Below, one piece after another: positions 25,631 through 33,872 of a stretch of DNA of 64,000 nucleotides (the first letter of the stretch is position 1; each line of letters starts with the position of its first letter). Origin of the DNA: Fusobacterium_C necrophorum (lineage in GTDB: Bacteria > Fusobacteriota > Fusobacteriia > Fusobacteriales > Fusobacteriaceae); NCBI RefSeq assembly GCF_900104395.1, contig NZ_FMXX01000004.1; one strand, given 5' to 3'. The notes under the pieces are model-generated. The model saw only the letters and a program-made list of their open reading frames with translations. It made no database searches and was not told the origin of the DNA. A program made the position numbers and the translations under genes.

Positions 25631-26404
25631 ATGGCAGAAGTTATAACCATAGCCAATCGGAAAGGCGGAGTCGGCAAAACAACCACAACACTAAATCTTG
25701 CCTATTCACTAAAAGAACTGGGTAAAAAAGTATTAGTCATTGACCTTGATCCGCAAGCCAATCTTACAAGATGTTTTGATGTGGGAAATACAGAAAATAT
25801 AAAAAACATAGGGCATTTGTTAATGACAGAAATGGAGGAAGAAAGCTATTTGGTAGAGGACTATACCAAATCTTATGATGAGATAGATATTATTCCATCA
25901 AGCATTTTATTATCTGCTGTAGAAACACAAATGAGGGCAGAAACGGGCAGTGAACGGATATTATCGGAAATTATTAATCAGGTAAAAGAACGTTACGACT
26001 ATGTCCTTATAGACACCTCGCCATCGCTGAATATTTTAACCATAAATGCCTTTTGTGCTTCAGATAGTATCCTTATAGTAGCGGATACACAGTTGTTTGC
26101 AATCGTCGGAATCAGTGAACTTTTAAAAACTGTTCAAAAAATAAAAAAGAGAGTGAATCCCAAACTGAAGGTACAGGGAATTTTACTAACTATGTGTGAT
26201 AACAGAACTAATCTGTCAAAAACCCTGACAGATCAGGTAGAAGAAATGTTTCAAAAGAAAATTAAGGTCTTTCAGACCAAAATTCCGAAAACAGTCAAAG
26301 TGGGCGAAGCTATATACAGTGGTCAAAGCATAAAAAAATATGCAAAAGGCAGCAGCGTAGATATTGCCTATGACAATTTGGCAAAGGAGATCTGCTATGA
26401 GTAA
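25631..26404 (+). CDS. parA: ParA/Soj-type partition ATPase
   Basis: The 257-residue P-loop ATPase has the deviant Walker A ANRKGGVGKTTTTLN (about 7-21), VLVIDLDPQANLT (switch I) and YVLIDTSPSLNILTINA. With the adjacent ParB it would help retain the excised circular or replicating form of the ICE. GGAGGG lies eight bases before the ATG. The ParB start lies inside its last codons. Confidence 0.92.
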   Translation: MAEVITIANRKGGVGKTTTTLNLAYSLKELGKKVLVIDLDPQANLTRCFDVGNTENIKNIGHLLMTEMEEESYLVEDYTKSYDEIDIIPSSILLSAVETQMRAETGSERILSEIINQVKERYDYVLIDTSPSLNILTINAFCASDSILIVADTQLFAIVGISELLKTVQKIKKRVNPKLKVQGILLTMCDNRTNLSKTLTDQVEEMFQKKIKVFQTKIPKTVKVGEAIYSGQSIKKYAKGSSVDIAYDNLAKEICYE

Positions 26405-27365
26405 AAAACTTTTAAAAAGAGAAATCACCGATGCCGTAGATTTTTTGCTTGAAGATACAAGTGTTTTGGAACAGGGGGATATACGGGATATAGAAATTGA
26501 TTTGCTAAAAGCGTATCATGACCATCCATTTACCCTATACACCGGCAAGAGATTGGAGGATATGGTAGATAGTATAAGAGAAAATGGGATACTTAATCCA
26601 ATCATCGTTCTAAAAAAAGAAGATGGAGCCTATGAAATACTTTCTGGACATAATCGGGTTAATGCAGCAAGATTTGCCAATCTAAAAACTGTTCCTTGTA
26701 TTGTTAAAGAAAATCTAACGGATAAAGAAGCCTATACCTATGTCATTGAAACCAATCTTATGCAGCGTTCTTTCTCCGATTTGCTGCCAACAGAAAAAGC
26801 CCTTGTCCTTAAAGTGCGATATGAAAAAATAGCAAGTCAAGGGAAAAGAAATGATTTGCAAAAAGAGATAAACAATTTAGAACAGGGTATCATAGAAAAG
26901 GAAAGCAAAGCGGAAGATAAAACCGACAGCAGAAAAACACTCGGAAAAGAATATAATCTTTCTGGAGCTTCTATTGCAAGATATCTAAGATTAAATGAAT
27001 TGTCAAAGTCCTGGAAACAAGAGGTTGATAATGAAAAAATAGGATTGATAATGGCAGTGGAATTATCCTATCTTCCCCAAGAGATACAGGAATATCTGTA
27101 TCAAAAGTGTGAAGAATTCGAAATGTCCTTAAAGCCAAGTGATGCAAAAACACTTCATCTGATGAACAGACAAGAAGATTTAAATCAAGAGATGGTTACA
27201 ACATATTTGTTGAACTTGAAAAAACCGAAGATGAAAGAATATCAGAATATCAAGTTATCTCAGAATATCTATCAAAAATTCTTTCAGGATAAAGCGAAAG
27301 AAGAAGCAGAAGGGATTATAGAAAAAGCACTGGAAATTTACTTTAAGGAATATGTTGGTCAGTGA
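26397..27365 (+). CDS. parB: ParB/Spo0J-type partition protein
   Basis: The 322-residue protein has a ParB N-terminal nuclease-like fold (about 45-120, NGILNPIIVLKKEDGAYEIL, then GHNRVNAARFANLKTVPC) and an HTH region with YNLSGASIARYLRLNELS (about 190-207). A longer frame opens upstream, but AAAGGAG sits before the ATG at 26397, which overlaps the parA stop by eight bases. This suggests coupled translation. Confidence 0.9.
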   Translation: MSKKLLKREITDAVDFLLEDTSVLEQGDIRDIEIDLLKAYHDHPFTLYTGKRLEDMVDSIRENGILNPIIVLKKEDGAYEILSGHNRVNAARFANLKTVPCIVKENLTDKEAYTYVIETNLMQRSFSDLLPTEKALVLKVRYEKIASQGKRNDLQKEINNLEQGIIEKESKAEDKTDSRKTLGKEYNLSGASIARYLRLNELSKSWKQEVDNEKIGLIMAVELSYLPQEIQEYLYQKCEEFEMSLKPSDAKTLHLMNRQEDLNQEMVTTYLLNLKKPKMKEYQNIKLSQNIYQKFFQDKAKEEAEGIIEKALEIYFKEYVGQ

Positions 27366-27366
27366 A

Positions 27367-27395
27367 AAGACAAAATTATAAATTTAAGGTATAAT
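27367..27395 (+). promoter_or_regulatory. Candidate promoter of the Bro-N gene
   Basis: AAGACA (27367-27372), a 17-base spacer and TATAAT (27390-27395). The -35 is weak but the -10 is perfect. It lies just after the parB stop and 66 bases before the next start. Confidence 0.45.
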
Positions 27396-27461
27396 ATAAG
27401 GCAAGAAATAAGAGAAAAAGCCTGTTTAACAGGATAATATATAAAAGAGGCAGGTGTCAAA

Positions 27462-28340
27462 ATGGACGAAATAAAGTTATATGAAAATAAAGAGATACGT
27501 TCTGTTTGGGACGAAGAAAAAGAAGAATGGTATTTTTCAGTAGTAGATGTAGTAAGAGTACTCACAGAAAGTGAAAATCCTCAAGTGTACTGGAGAGTGC
27601 TTAAAAAGAGATTAAAAGAGGAAGGAAATGAAACCGTTACAAATTGTAACGCTTTGAAAATGAAAGCAGCAGATGGGAAAATGCGTCTAACAGATGTAGC
27701 TGATATGCAAGGAATATTCCGTATTATCCAGTCCATTCCATCTCCAAAAGCAGAGCCATTCAAGTTATGGCTTGCTGAAGTAGGAAAAGAGCGAATTGAT
27801 GAAATCATTGATCCGGAACTGACCATTGATAGAGCCTTAGAAACCTATTTAAAAAAGGGCTATACACGTGAGTGGATAAATCAAAGATTACAAGCCATTC
27901 AAGTCAGAAAAGAGCTTACGGATGCTTGGGACGATCACGGAATCCAAAAAGGTATAGAATATGCCATTCTTACCGATGAAATCACAAAAGCATGGTCAGG
28001 AATGACAACAAGAGGATATAAAAATCTAAAAGGCTTAAAAAAAGAAAACCTGAGAGATAATATGACTACACTTGAAATAGTCCTGAATATGCTTGCAGAA
28101 GCCACGACAACCGAACTTACAAAAACGACAAATCCTCAAGGTTTGGAAGAAAATAGGAAAGTTGCTAAAGAAGGAGGAAGTGTGGCAGGAAATGCAAGAA
28201 AAGAAATAGAGCAAAAAACAGGCAAACCGGTCATTACCTCAAAAAATGCAGTTGACCTATCAAGGCTGATTGAAGATGTGGTCAAAGAGCCTTTCAATAA
28301 AAAACAAGATAAAAAAGACGATACGGATAATGAAACATAG
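27462..28340 (+). CDS. Bro-N domain / phage antirepressor-like protein
   Basis: The 292-residue protein starts with a Bro-N (antirepressor) domain: EIRSVWDEEKEEWYFSVVDV (about 11-30), then ENPQVYWRVLKKRL. The C-terminal half contains EYAILTDEITKAWSGMTTRGYKNL and KPVITSKNAVDLSRLIED, recurring in ICE and phage-encoded homologues. Family members bind DNA or regulatory proteins during induction of mobile elements. It lies between parB and a terminator as a single transcription unit. Confidence 0.82.
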   Translation: MDEIKLYENKEIRSVWDEEKEEWYFSVVDVVRVLTESENPQVYWRVLKKRLKEEGNETVTNCNALKMKAADGKMRLTDVADMQGIFRIIQSIPSPKAEPFKLWLAEVGKERIDEIIDPELTIDRALETYLKKGYTREWINQRLQAIQVRKELTDAWDDHGIQKGIEYAILTDEITKAWSGMTTRGYKNLKGLKKENLRDNMTTLEIVLNMLAEATTTELTKTTNPQGLEENRKVAKEGGSVAGNARKEIEQKTGKPVITSKNAVDLSRLIEDVVKEPFNKKQDKKDDTDNET

Positions 28341-28372
28341 ATAAAAATAAAATATTAGAGCATTTATTTATG

Positions 28373-28408
28373 AAGAGATAGCAAAGAAAAAACCGCTATC
28401 TCTTTTTT
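28373..28408 (+). terminator. Terminator after the Bro-N gene
   Basis: AAGAGATAGC (28373-28382) pairs with GCTATCTCTT (28395-28404), followed by a T run to 28408. An outer pair, GAGCAT (28358-28363) with ATGCTC (28410-28415), could extend the structure. It lies directly before the repA ribosome binding site. Confidence 0.8.
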
Positions 28409-28440
28409 GATGCTCAAAAACATAGGAGGAGGTAGAGAGT

Positions 28441-29460
28441 ATGAGCATAAAATTTAACTACTATTACGGAAAAGAAGCGGAAAGTTTTTCTTTTTTTCGT
28501 ATTCCCAAACTGTTATTTACAGATCCTATATTTTCCAAATTAAGCAGCGATGCAAAAGTGTTATATGGAATTTTACTTGACCGAATGAACTTGTCTATGA
28601 AAAATAACTGGCTTGATGAAGAAAATAAGGTCTATATCATCTTTACCATTGAAGAAATCGCAGAAACCATGTGCTGTGCCACACAGAAAGCAACAAAAAT
28701 CCTTCAGGAATTGGATGATAAAAAAGGCATAGGACTTATCGAAAAAAAGAGACTCGGACTTGGAAAGCCAAATATTTTATATATAAAAAACTTTATCATA
28801 CAAGAACCGGAGAAAGAAAGTTCATCAAAAGAAAAAATCGAAGAAATCACAAATCAGGAATTGTGTAAATCACAATTCAAGAATGATGAAAATCACAATT
28901 CAGGAAATGTGAATTTCACAAAACAAGAATTGTGTAAATCACAATGTAATAAGACTAATATAAATAAGACTGAATATAGTGATACTGAGTATAATAATAC
29001 CTCTCCCATATCCCCCTCAGAAGAAAAAAATATAAAAGATACTTTACTTAGTAAAAAAGAGGATATGGAAGCAGAGGAAATGATAGAACTACTCAAACGA
29101 AATATAGGCTACTCTTTTCTTGTGAAAGAACAATCGAAAGATAAAGAAAAAATTGACCTTACTATAAAAGTAATGGCAGAGGCAATTCAAGGTAAGATAG
29201 ATCTAAGAATCAATCAGAGAATGATAGCGTATGAAACGGTAAAAGAACAGTTTTTATCACTACAAAAAGAACATATCAATTATGTCCTACTTGTTCTTGA
29301 TGAAAATAAAAGAAAAATTACAAATTTAAGAGCCTATTTGTTATCCCTGCTATATAATGCACCGGTCAATATCTTAGGAATGACAACAGAAGTAAAGTCA
29401 AATGATACTGATTACAGCAAAGACATGGAAATATGGCAGGAGATTTTCAACACCACATAG
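28441..29460 (+). CDS. RepA_N-family replication initiator
   Basis: The 339-residue protein has the RepA_N domain at its N-terminus: FFRIPKLLFTDPIFSKLSSD (about 19-38), then KVLYGILLDRMNLS and IIFTIEEIAETMCCATQKAT. The middle (about 125-205) is low in order, and the C-terminal part resembles the helical domain of these initiators. AGGAGG lies eight bases before the ATG. Inside the middle of the gene are iteron-like repeats, the place where RepA_N plasmids keep their origin. The ICE may replicate after excision. Confidence 0.87.
   Translation: MSIKFNYYYGKEAESFSFFRIPKLLFTDPIFSKLSSDAKVLYGILLDRMNLSMKNNWLDEENKVYIIFTIEEIAETMCCATQKATKILQELDDKKGIGLIEKKRLGLGKPNILYIKNFIIQEPEKESSSKEKIEEITNQELCKSQFKNDENHNSGNVNFTKQELCKSQCNKTNINKTEYSDTEYNNTSPISPSEEKNIKDTLLSKKEDMEAEEMIELLKRNIGYSFLVKEQSKDKEKIDLTIKVMAEAIQGKIDLRINQRMIAYETVKEQFLSLQKEHINYVLLVLDENKRKITNLRAYLLSLLYNAPVNILGMTTEVKSNDTDYSKDMEIWQEIFNTT
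28858..28946 (+). repeat. Iteron-like inverted repeats inside repA, candidate replication origin
   Basis: A palindrome GAATTGTG, spacer TAAAT, CACAATTC lies at 28858-28878. It recurs at 28927-28946 (last base changed), 69 bases on. A half-site CACAATTC lies at 28894-28901 and a third inverted repeat, TGTGAATTTCACA, at 28908-28920. AT-rich sequence follows. RepA_N replicons keep such repeats within the initiator gene. Confidence 0.65.
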
Positions 29461-29579
29461 CAGGTAAAGATGATAAGGAAAGTGAGTTTAAGAATTGGGA
29501 AAATGAAATTATAAAGATTACAGAAATTATGGAGGAATCATATGGACAGTGTAGGAAATATCTTCGGGGGAGTATTTGA
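29433..29579 (+). CDS. Possible small ORF overlapping repA end and DnaC-like start
   Basis: A 48-residue frame (MAGDFQHHIAGKDDKESEFK...) overlaps the last 28 bases of repA and the first 38 bases of the next gene. No good ribosome binding site is seen. It may be a chance reading. Confidence 0.25.
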   Translation: MAGDFQHHIAGKDDKESEFKNWENEIIKITEIMEESYGQCRKYLRGSI

Positions 29580-30396
29580 ACGCTTGGAAAAAGGTATTTT
29601 GAACGAAAAAAACGGAGATTATATCAATGAGAATGACGGACTTGTGTATTGTGGAGTATGTCATAGTCCCAAACAGCAAATTAGTAATATAGGTGGAGAT
29701 TTAAGGAAAATACCTAAAAACTGTATTTGCAGAGAAAAAGAATTGGAAAAAGAAAGACAGCATTGGAAAGAACTGGAGCATCAAAGAATCCTATCAGATT
29801 TAAGAAAACAGGCTTTTGAAGATAAACTGTTGCAAAATCAGACCTTTGATGCAGAAGATGGAAACTTAGAGCATAGAAAAATTGGAGAAAACTATGTGAA
29901 AAAATTTGAGGAAATGGAAAAAGAAAACATAGGATTACTACTTACAGGACCGGTAGGAACAGGAAAAACTTATTTGGCATCGGCAATAGCCAATGCCCTG
30001 ATTGAAAAAGAAATCTCCGTTAAAATGACTAACTTTGCCACCATTCTAAACGATATGATGAATTTGGACATCAATAAAAATAAGTATATTGAAAAGCTTA
30101 ATAAATATAGACTTCTTATCATTGACGATTTCGGAATGGAAAGGGATACCCCTTTTGCCACAGAACACATCTTTAACATCATTGACAGCAGATACAGAGC
30201 AAATAAACCGATTATTTTGACCACTAATCTTAGTGTAAAACAGCTTACAAGCCCGAATAGTCTTAAAGAACAGAGAATTTATTCAAGGATACTGGAAATG
30301 GCAACACCCATTCTTTTTACAGGAGAAAACAGAAGAATATCAAAGATGAAAGAAAAAGCACGAAAGGTAAATACAATACTTATGGAAAGCAGGTGA
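29542..30396 (+). CDS. DnaC/IstB-like ATP-binding replication protein
   Basis: The 284-residue AAA+ protein is a probable helicase loader for ICE replication. The N-terminal zinc-like cluster contains YCGVCHSPKQQ and NCICREKE (about 32-66). Walker A is GPVGTGKTYLA (about 136-146), Walker B is LLIIDDFGME, and sensor residues lie in PIILTTNLS. The start has GGAGG eight bases upstream. Confidence 0.88.
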   Translation: MDSVGNIFGGVFERLEKGILNEKNGDYINENDGLVYCGVCHSPKQQISNIGGDLRKIPKNCICREKELEKERQHWKELEHQRILSDLRKQAFEDKLLQNQTFDAEDGNLEHRKIGENYVKKFEEMEKENIGLLLTGPVGTGKTYLASAIANALIEKEISVKMTNFATILNDMMNLDINKNKYIEKLNKYRLLIIDDFGMERDTPFATEHIFNIIDSRYRANKPIILTTNLSVKQLTSPNSLKEQRIYSRILEMATPILFTGENRRISKMKEKARKVNTILMESR

Positions 30397-30400
30397 TATA

Positions 30401-30886
30401 TTGATCAATGAAGAAGTTACAAGACAGGTTATTGCAGTAAAGAAAAAAGCACTTCATCTAACAGCAAGAGAAGTTGTAAAACTTATGAAAATGATACTTA
30501 ACAAGTCGGAAAAAGAGAAAAACGGGTTAAAGGATTTTATTGCCAAACAAAAGCCAACCACAGTGAAGGATTTAGTAAAAAAAGGCAAAGTGGAAACCTT
30601 AGAATTAAATGATGTGGACTTAAAAAACCTAAAAAGAGAGTTAAATAAAAATGGTGTAAAATTTAGCATTAAAAAAGATTTAACTACTGGAAATAAAATA
30701 GTATTTTTTCAGTCAAAAGATGAAAAGGTAATGGAGCAGGCATTTAAAGAAGCTGTAGCAAAATTTGCAGGTAAAGATAAAAAGAAAGAATCTGTAATAG
30801 ATAAGTTAAATCACTTTAGAGAAAAAGTTAAAAATACACCTCAAAAAGATAAGATTAAAGAAAAACATCAGGAACAGAGTTTGTAG
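30401..30886 (+). CDS. PcfB-family (DUF3801) protein
   Basis: The 161-residue charged cytosolic protein has the PcfB/DUF3801 layout: N-terminal HLTAREVVKLMKMIL (about 18-32), then PTTVKDLVKKGKVETLELND and DLKNLKRELNKNGVKFSIKKD. PcfB proteins accompany the relaxase and coupling protein in Gram-positive conjugation systems. The TTG start at 30401 has GGTGAT just upstream. It lies four bases after the DnaC-like gene. Confidence 0.82.
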   Translation: MINEEVTRQVIAVKKKALHLTAREVVKLMKMILNKSEKEKNGLKDFIAKQKPTTVKDLVKKGKVETLELNDVDLKNLKRELNKNGVKFSIKKDLTTGNKIVFFQSKDEKVMEQAFKEAVAKFAGKDKKKESVIDKLNHFREKVKNTPQKDKIKEKHQEQSL

Positions 30887-30908
30887 GCAGGAGAGTGAGG
30901 TTTATATA

Positions 30909-31448
30909 TTGAAAAAATACAAGATTATTTATGCAGATCCGCCATGGAAGTATGACAGAAAAATTGGAGAAGGGGTAGTGGAAAAACAATATCCGACAAT
31001 GGAGATAGAAGAAATATGCAGCTTGCCAATAAAAGAAATTTCAGATAAAGATTGTATCCTGTTCCTATGGGCAACCTTTCCGAAGCTAAAGGAAGCCTTA
31101 AGAGTTATTGAAGCTTGGGGATTTAAGTATAGAACAGTTGCTTTTGTCTGGATAAAGTTAAATAAAAAGAAAAAAACACCATACTTTGGACTTGGAAATT
31201 GGACAAGGAGCAACTCGGAAATATGTCTTTTAGCTAAAAGGGGAACACCAAAAAGAAAGTCCAACAAAGTTTTTCAGCTTATCTTTTCTCCACTGGAATA
31301 TCATAGTAAAAAACCGGATATTGTAAGAGATAAAATCGTAGAACTTGTAGGTGATTTAGAAAAAATAGAGTTATTTGCAAGAAGTAAAACGGTTGGATGG
31401 GATGTATGGGGAAATGAAGTAAAAAGTGATATAGAATTGGAACTATAA
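30909..31448 (+). CDS. MT-A70-family adenine-N6 methyltransferase
   Basis: The 179-residue enzyme has the catalytic DPPW (YADPPWKYD, about 9-17) and typical MT-A70 segments such as LFLWATFPKLKEAL and WGFKYRTVAFVWIK. It would methylate adenine in DNA, or possibly RNA. The start is a TTG with GGAGAG-like sequence upstream. No cognate restriction enzyme is nearby, so an anti-restriction or regulatory role is more likely. Confidence 0.87.
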   Translation: MKKYKIIYADPPWKYDRKIGEGVVEKQYPTMEIEEICSLPIKEISDKDCILFLWATFPKLKEALRVIEAWGFKYRTVAFVWIKLNKKKKTPYFGLGNWTRSNSEICLLAKRGTPKRKSNKVFQLIFSPLEYHSKKPDIVRDKIVELVGDLEKIELFARSKTVGWDVWGNEVKSDIELEL

Positions 31449-31471
31449 TTGCAGAAAGAAAAGCTGTCTAA

Positions 31472-31672
31472 ATGAGGAAAAATATATGTCCAAGATGTAA
31501 CTGTAAAATGAAACAGCAGTTTATAGGACTGTTACATTGTAAATGCGGTATAAGTTATCATAAAGATAAGAGATACTTTGAAAGAACAGGGGATATGATC
31601 TTTACATTAGAGAGAAAAAAGATAAGCAAAAAAATAAAACAAGTTCCTGTAATTAGGTCCAAAAGTGATTAA
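31472..31672 (+). CDS. Small zinc-ribbon-like protein
   Basis: The 66-residue basic protein has four Cys in NICPRCNCKMKQQ and LLHCKCGISYHKD, a likely zinc ribbon. It sits between the MT-A70 gene and the VirD4 gene, 23 bases after the former. I do not recognise a named family. Confidence 0.65.
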   Translation: MRKNICPRCNCKMKQQFIGLLHCKCGISYHKDKRYFERTGDMIFTLERKKISKKIKQVPVIRSKSD

Positions 31673-31684
31673 ATCAGGAAGGAT

Positions 31685-33499
31685 GTGATAAAAACGAAAA
31701 TTTTTAAAGCGATAGTAAAATATATAAAAAATGTACTTCACATAAGAGATAAGAAAAGATTTGTAATTCAAAACTTACCTTATCTCTTTTTCTTTTATCT
31801 AGGAAATATATTTTTCGCTCATATAGGAAGATATGTAGGTGGAGATTTTATAGATAAAATCTTTCAGGGGATATTGGAAATGTACAAAATGAGTTTTATT
31901 CCAAGCATTTACCCCTCAGATTTACTTGCAGGGATAATAACAGCCTTTCTTATAAAATTCATTGTTCATACGAAAATGAAAAATGCAAAGAAATTTCGCC
32001 AAGGAGTAGAGTATGGTTCGGCAAGATGGGGAGGCTCTAAAGACATTGAGCCATATTTGGATGAAAAGTTTGAAAACAACATACTTTTAACCAATACGGA
32101 AAGCCTTACGATGAACTCAAGACCTAAAAATCCTAAATTTGCTCGTAATAAAAATGTGCTTGTAGTAGGAGGATCCGGGAGTGGAAAGACCCGATTTTTC
32201 TTAAAGCCCAATTTGATGCAAATGCACTCATCCTATGTTGTAACCGATCCGAAAGGTACTGTTCTTGTTGAGTGCGGAAAGATGCTAGAGAAAAATGGAT
32301 ATGATATTAAAGTGCTAAACACCATAAATTTCAAAAAGTCTATGCACTACAATCCGTTTGCCTATCTAAGGAGTGAAAAGGACATACTAAAACTTGTACA
32401 GACGATTATGGCAAATACAAAAGGCGAAGGAGAAAAATCTACGGAAGATTTTTGGTGTAAAGCGGAACGCCTGTATTACACAGCTTTGATAGGTTATCTG
32501 TACTATGAAGCACCGGAAGAAGAACAAAATTTTGAAAGTCTACTTGCCTTTATTGATGCCAGCGAAGTGAGAGAAGAAGATGAAAACTTTAAAAATGCAG
32601 TAGATTATATCTTTGATGCACTCGAAAAAGAAAAGCCGAATCACTTTGCAGTCAAGCAATATAGAAAGTACAAACTTGCTGCGGGCAAAACGGCGAAAAG
32701 TATATTAATTTCCTGTGGAGCAAGGCTTGCGGCATTTGATATAGAGGAACTTAGAAACCTTATGGAATATGATGAGATGGGCTTAGATACCATAGGGGAT
32801 AAAAAGACAGCCCTCTTTATTATCATATCCGATACCGATGACACCTTTAACTTTGTAGTGGCAATGATGTATACTCAGCTATTTAATCTCTTATGTGATA
32901 AGGCAGATGATGTATATGGTGGAAGATTACCTGTTCATGTGAGATGTCTACTTGATGAATTTAGCAATATTGGACAAATACCGAAGTTCGAAAAACTCAT
33001 TGCAACCATTCGTTCCAGAGAAATATCGGCAAGTATTATCCTTCAAGCAAAAAGTCAATTAAAAGCAATCTATAAAGACCATGCCGACACGATTCTAGGC
33101 AATTGTGATAGCGAGCTATTTTTAGGCGGAAAAGAAGGAACGACTATCAAGGAGCTGTCCGAAAACTTGGGAAAAGAAACCATAGACCTTTACAACACAT
33201 CGGAAACAAGATCAAATCAAAAATCGTTTGGACTAAACTATCAAAAGCTTGGAAAGGAACTGATGAGCAGAGATGAACTGAAAGTGATGGACGGAGGAAA
33301 GTGTATCTTGGAAATAAGAGGAGCAAGACCTTTTTTCAGTGATAAGTTTGATATAACCAAGCATAAGAACTACAAACAGCTTTCCGATTACAATAAGAAA
33401 AATGCCTTTGATATAGAAAAATATTTAAAGAGAAAAGACAAAGTTAATCTAAAAGAAAATATGCAAGTAACTTTAGTGGAAATTGATGATGAGGGATAA
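31685..33499 (+). CDS. VirD4/TraG-type conjugal coupling protein
   Basis: The 604-residue membrane ATPase links the relaxosome to the secretion channel. Two N-terminal membrane segments are at about 28-48 and 76-96. Walker A is VVGGSGSGKTRFF (about 161-173) and Walker B is VRCLLDEFSNIGQIP (about 420-434). EFGSARWGG-like and VVTDPKGTV are further family features. The GTG start follows AGGAAGG; the nearby ATG is immediately followed by TGA and cannot be used. Confidence 0.92.
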   Translation: MIKTKIFKAIVKYIKNVLHIRDKKRFVIQNLPYLFFFYLGNIFFAHIGRYVGGDFIDKIFQGILEMYKMSFIPSIYPSDLLAGIITAFLIKFIVHTKMKNAKKFRQGVEYGSARWGGSKDIEPYLDEKFENNILLTNTESLTMNSRPKNPKFARNKNVLVVGGSGSGKTRFFLKPNLMQMHSSYVVTDPKGTVLVECGKMLEKNGYDIKVLNTINFKKSMHYNPFAYLRSEKDILKLVQTIMANTKGEGEKSTEDFWCKAERLYYTALIGYLYYEAPEEEQNFESLLAFIDASEVREEDENFKNAVDYIFDALEKEKPNHFAVKQYRKYKLAAGKTAKSILISCGARLAAFDIEELRNLMEYDEMGLDTIGDKKTALFIIISDTDDTFNFVVAMMYTQLFNLLCDKADDVYGGRLPVHVRCLLDEFSNIGQIPKFEKLIATIRSREISASIILQAKSQLKAIYKDHADTILGNCDSELFLGGKEGTTIKELSENLGKETIDLYNTSETRSNQKSFGLNYQKLGKELMSRDELKVMDGGKCILEIRGARPFFSDKFDITKHKNYKQLSDYNKKNAFDIEKYLKRKDKVNLKENMQVTLVEIDDEG

Positions 33500-33523
33500 C
33501 TTTTGTTCAAAATGAGCAGAAGT
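33499..33523 (+). repeat. Short palindrome, copy a
   Basis: ACTTTTGTTCA (33499-33509), loop AAA, TGAGCAGAAGT (33513-33523). In RNA both arms pair fully with two G-U pairs. It starts on the last base of the virD4 stop codon. Related copies lie at 33794, 34928 and 36502. Confidence 0.7.
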
Positions 33524-33560
33524 ATCTATCGGATTAAATTTTGGAAAGGAATATTTAAGA

Positions 33561-33710
33561 ATGACTGAGCTTGAAAGAACAGAAATACGAATTGAAAAAG
33601 AACAAAAGAAATTGCAACAGATAAAAAATAGGATTAGGTTGTTAAATCAAAAGTTAAAACATCTAAAAAAGAAGGAAGAAATTCGCAAAATGTATATCGG
33701 TCAAAAGTAA
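33561..33710 (+). CDS. Small coiled-coil protein
   Basis: The 49-residue, very basic helical protein (MTELERTEIRIEKEQKKLQQ...) has AAAGGA nine bases upstream of its ATG. It recalls the N-terminal part of small DUF3847-like ICE proteins but is shorter. A terminator follows directly. The whole stretch 33500-33872 holds this gene, that terminator, palindrome copies a and b, and an 18-codon frame (33767-33823) with AAGGAG upstream that ends in VQNEQKI. Confidence 0.5.
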   Translation: MTELERTEIRIEKEQKKLQQIKNRIRLLNQKLKHLKKKEEIRKMYIGQK

Positions 33711-33738
33711 AGACTTAAGATAAATCTTAGTCTTTTTT
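33710..33738 (+). terminator. Terminator after the small coiled-coil gene
   Basis: AAGACTTAAGAT (33710-33721) pairs with ATCTTAGTCTT (33724-33734) with one bulged base, followed by a T run to 33738. Confidence 0.7.
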
Positions 33739-33793
33739 ATGTTAAGAACAAAGGAGAAATGATTCAATGAAGGCAAAAGGAAGAAGTCCACCG

Positions 33794-33818
33794 ACTTTAG
33801 TTCAAAATGAGCAAAAGA
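33794..33818 (+). repeat. Short palindrome, copy b
   Basis: ACTTTAGTTCA (33794-33804), loop AAA, TGAGCAAAAGA (33808-33818). One mismatch and one G-U pair. It lies just upstream of the cytosine methyltransferase gene. Confidence 0.65.
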
Positions 33819-33872
33819 TATAAAAATACAAAGTTCATATACATTATGAAAGTAGAAAAGAGGTGATGTAAG

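Noticed and set aside
28858..28946. CRISPR array
   Set aside because: Repeats are short palindromes, too few and unevenly spaced, and they lie in a RepA_N coding sequence. They fit origin iterons better. No CRISPR array was seen elsewhere in the window.
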